DNA of 64,000 bases from CALKJU01 sp046349355 (lineage in GTDB: Bacteria; Pseudomonadota; Alphaproteobacteria; Geminicoccales; Geminicoccaceae). This document shows, piece by piece, positions 62,696 to 64,000 of this stretch (position 1 is the stretch's first letter; each line of letters opens with the position of its first letter). The translations under genes and the position numbers were made by a program. The notes under the pieces were generated by a model that did no database searches, was not told where the DNA came from, and was given only the letters and a program-made list of their open reading frames with translations. Where the stretch lies: the NCBI GenBank assembly GCA_046349355.1, contig JAXMCM010000021.1:124001-188000 (forward strand), read 5' to 3'.

Positions 62696-64000
62696 ATGCT
62701 CGCCGTTGCCGGGCCGGAGGTTTCCGCCGGTCCCGCCCCGACCGCCGCCGCGGCGCAGGCCGACGCCGTGCTCGCCGGCTTCATGCGGCTGTGCGAGCAG
62801 CTCGACCGGCCGCTCGCCGAGCCCGAGGCGCGCGGCCTGGTGCCCTTGCCCGACGGACCGGCGGATCCGGGTACGCTGGTCCGGCTGGCCGAGCGCATCG
62901 GCCTGTCCGCGCGCCTGCGCGGAGCGGGCGCCGGCACGCTGGCCCGGCTGCCCGTGCCGTTTCTTCTGCTCGGCAAGCAGGCGGGCACCGCCTGGTGGGT
63001 GCGTGGCCGGGCCGGCACCCATCTCGTCCTCGTCGAGCCGCTGACCGGCGCGACCGCAGCGCGGCCGGTCGCCGAGGCGGCGCGGCTCGGTCGCCAGGCG
63101 CTCGTCCTGTCGCGCGCGGCGCAGACGGGCTCGCGGCGGATCCTGCACCGGGCGATCCTGCACCGCCTGCGCCGGCCGCTGCTCGAGATCGCGCTGGCCT
63201 CGGTGATGGTCAACCTGCTGGCGCTGGCGACGCCGCTGTTCATGATGACCGTCTACAACAAGGTCATCGGCCACGGCGCGTTGCGCACGCTCGACGTGCT
63301 GGCGGTCGGCATGCTGAGCCTGCTCGGCTTCGAGCTGCTGCTGCGCGGCCTGCGCGGCTACATCGCCAGCCACACCGGCGCCCGCCTCGACGCGCTGATC
63401 GGCAGCGAGGTGGTCCACCACATCCTGCGGCTGCCCTACCGCGTCTTCGAGAGCATGCCGGCCGGCCAGCTGACCGAGCGGCTGCGCCAGCTCGACCAGG
63501 TCCGCCAGTTCCTCACCGGCGGGCTGCCGCTGCTCGCCGTCGACCTCGCCTTCGTCGGCCTGTTCGTGATCGCCCTGTTCGCGCTGAGCCCGGCCATGGC
63601 CCTGCTCACGCTCGGCGCCATGCCGCTGTTCCTCGGCCTGTCGCTGCTCGCCGCCCGCCATCAGGCCGGGCTCGGCCAGCTGGGCTTTCGCGCCGCTGCC
63701 GCCAAGACCGCCTGCCTTGCCGAAGCCGTGTCGCAGGCGATGACGGTCAAGGCGCTCGGTCTGGAGGCCGAGATGGAGCGGCGGTTCGACCGGCGGCTCG
63801 GGGAATCGGCACTGGCCGGCTTCCGTGCAGGCAACGTCGCCAGCCTCGTCGGCGGCGCCGGCCAGGCGCTGCAGCAGCTGACGGCACTCGTGCTGGTCTA
63901 TGTCGGAGCGCGGATGGTGGTGGCGGGCGACCTGTCGGTCGGTGCGCTCGTTGCCTGCAACATTCTGGCCGCCCGCGCCCTCGCGCCGGTCCGGCAGCTG
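62696..64000 (+). CDS. Type I secretion ABC transporter, permease part (partial, runs off window)
   Basis: 435 residues before the window ends of an expected roughly 720. The first 130 residues are a degenerate C39 peptidase-like domain (ADAVLAGFMRLCEQLDRPLAEP, then LLLGKQAGTAWWVRGRAGTHLVL) lacking the catalytic Cys-His arrangement, as in HlyB-type exporters. A six-helix exporter domain follows from about 160: PLLEIALASVMVNLLALATPLFMMTVYNKVIGHGALRTLDVLAVGM, then RGYIASHTGARLDALIGSEVVHHILRLPYRVFE. The ATPase domain lies beyond 64000. GCGGAGG precedes the ATG. The substrate class is RTX proteins; the RTX-like protein at 28.4-30.0 kb is a possible client. Confidence 0.88.
   Translation, partial: MLAVAGPEVSAGPAPTAAAAQADAVLAGFMRLCEQLDRPLAEPEARGLVPLPDGPADPGTLVRLAERIGLSARLRGAGAGTLARLPVPFLLLGKQAGTAWWVRGRAGTHLVLVEPLTGATAARPVAEAARLGRQALVLSRAAQTGSRRILHRAILHRLRRPLLEIALASVMVNLLALATPLFMMTVYNKVIGHGALRTLDVLAVGMLSLLGFELLLRGLRGYIASHTGARLDALIGSEVVHHILRLPYRVFESMPAGQLTERLRQLDQVRQFLTGGLPLLAVDLAFVGLFVIALFALSPAMALLTLGAMPLFLGLSLLAARHQAGLGQLGFRAAAAKTACLAEAVSQAMTVKALGLEAEMERRFDRRLGESALAGFRAGNVASLVGGAGQALQQLTALVLVYVGARMVVAGDLSVGALVACNILAARALAPVRQL

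Overview
The window is GC-rich throughout. Its gene order is that of an alphaproteobacterium, most likely a member of Rhodospirillales in the broad sense (or a Geminicoccales-like lineage). The markers are ycjX-ubiA-rsmE, tldD divergent from a coxBA-ctaB-ctaG-coxC-surf1 cluster, thrC followed by an M16 peptidase, ispH-thrB-rnhA, and gapA-tkt divergent from DUF4164-zapA-6S RNA-5-FCL-ymdB. This assignment rests on synteny and protein look, not on a search. Metabolism is aerobic and respiratory (aa3-type cytochrome c oxidase and its assembly genes), with an additional 2-oxoacid:ferredoxin oxidoreductase.

Layout. 1-7.2 kb: ycjX (cut by the window edge), ubiA, rsmE, a periplasmic molybdopterin-fold protein paired with a PAS-GGDEF-EAL protein, and tldD. 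7.4-19.7 kb: one long rightward block with the cytochrome oxidase genes, copper and heme A assembly genes, an M32 carboxypeptidase, an unknown membrane protein, thrC and an M16 peptidase. 19.9-24.6 kb: a three-gene module of a flavin/iron-sulfur oxidoreductase plus the two subunits of a 2-oxoacid:ferredoxin oxidoreductase. 24.6-28.4 kb: an MFS exporter and a HlyD/FUSC efflux pair. 28.4-36.7 kb: accessory genes, namely an RTX-like repeat protein, purA, a secreted lectin-galactose oxidase, an STN/HEAT-repeat protein and a UvrD-like helicase. 36.7-44.5 kb: a Gly-rich small membrane protein, a TIM-barrel isomerase with a tripartite tricarboxylate transporter (tctCBA), and a large SAM/adenylate cyclase/ATPase regulator. 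44.5-52.7 kb: serA-serC, a secreted GH26-like protein, ispH-thrB-rnhA, a peroxiredoxin and yqgE. 52.7-58.5 kb: a methyltransferase/RraA-like/LDH2-like dehydrogenase operon, gapA and tkt. 58.7-64 kb: DUF4164, zapA, 6S RNA, 5-formyl-THF cyclo-ligase, ymdB, a stand-alone HisKA domain, an RlmI-like methyltransferase and the start of a type I secretion ABC transporter.

The most unusual item is the secreted copper-radical oxidase at 31.65-33.59 kb. It keeps every active-site residue of fungal galactose oxidase, including the tyrosine-cysteine pair and the stacking tryptophan, but carries a ricin-type lectin domain in front. Other points worth a second look: a 26-residue tandem repeat in the RTX-like protein; the oxidoreductase module at 19.9-24.6 kb; two genes (tctB and the 52.7 kb methyltransferase) whose only sensible start codons are ATA and ACG; a molybdopterin-fold protein with no cysteine beside a cyclic-di-GMP enzyme; and a heme A synthase of the cysteine-pair type. 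I saw no CRISPR array, insertion sequence, tRNA or rRNA.
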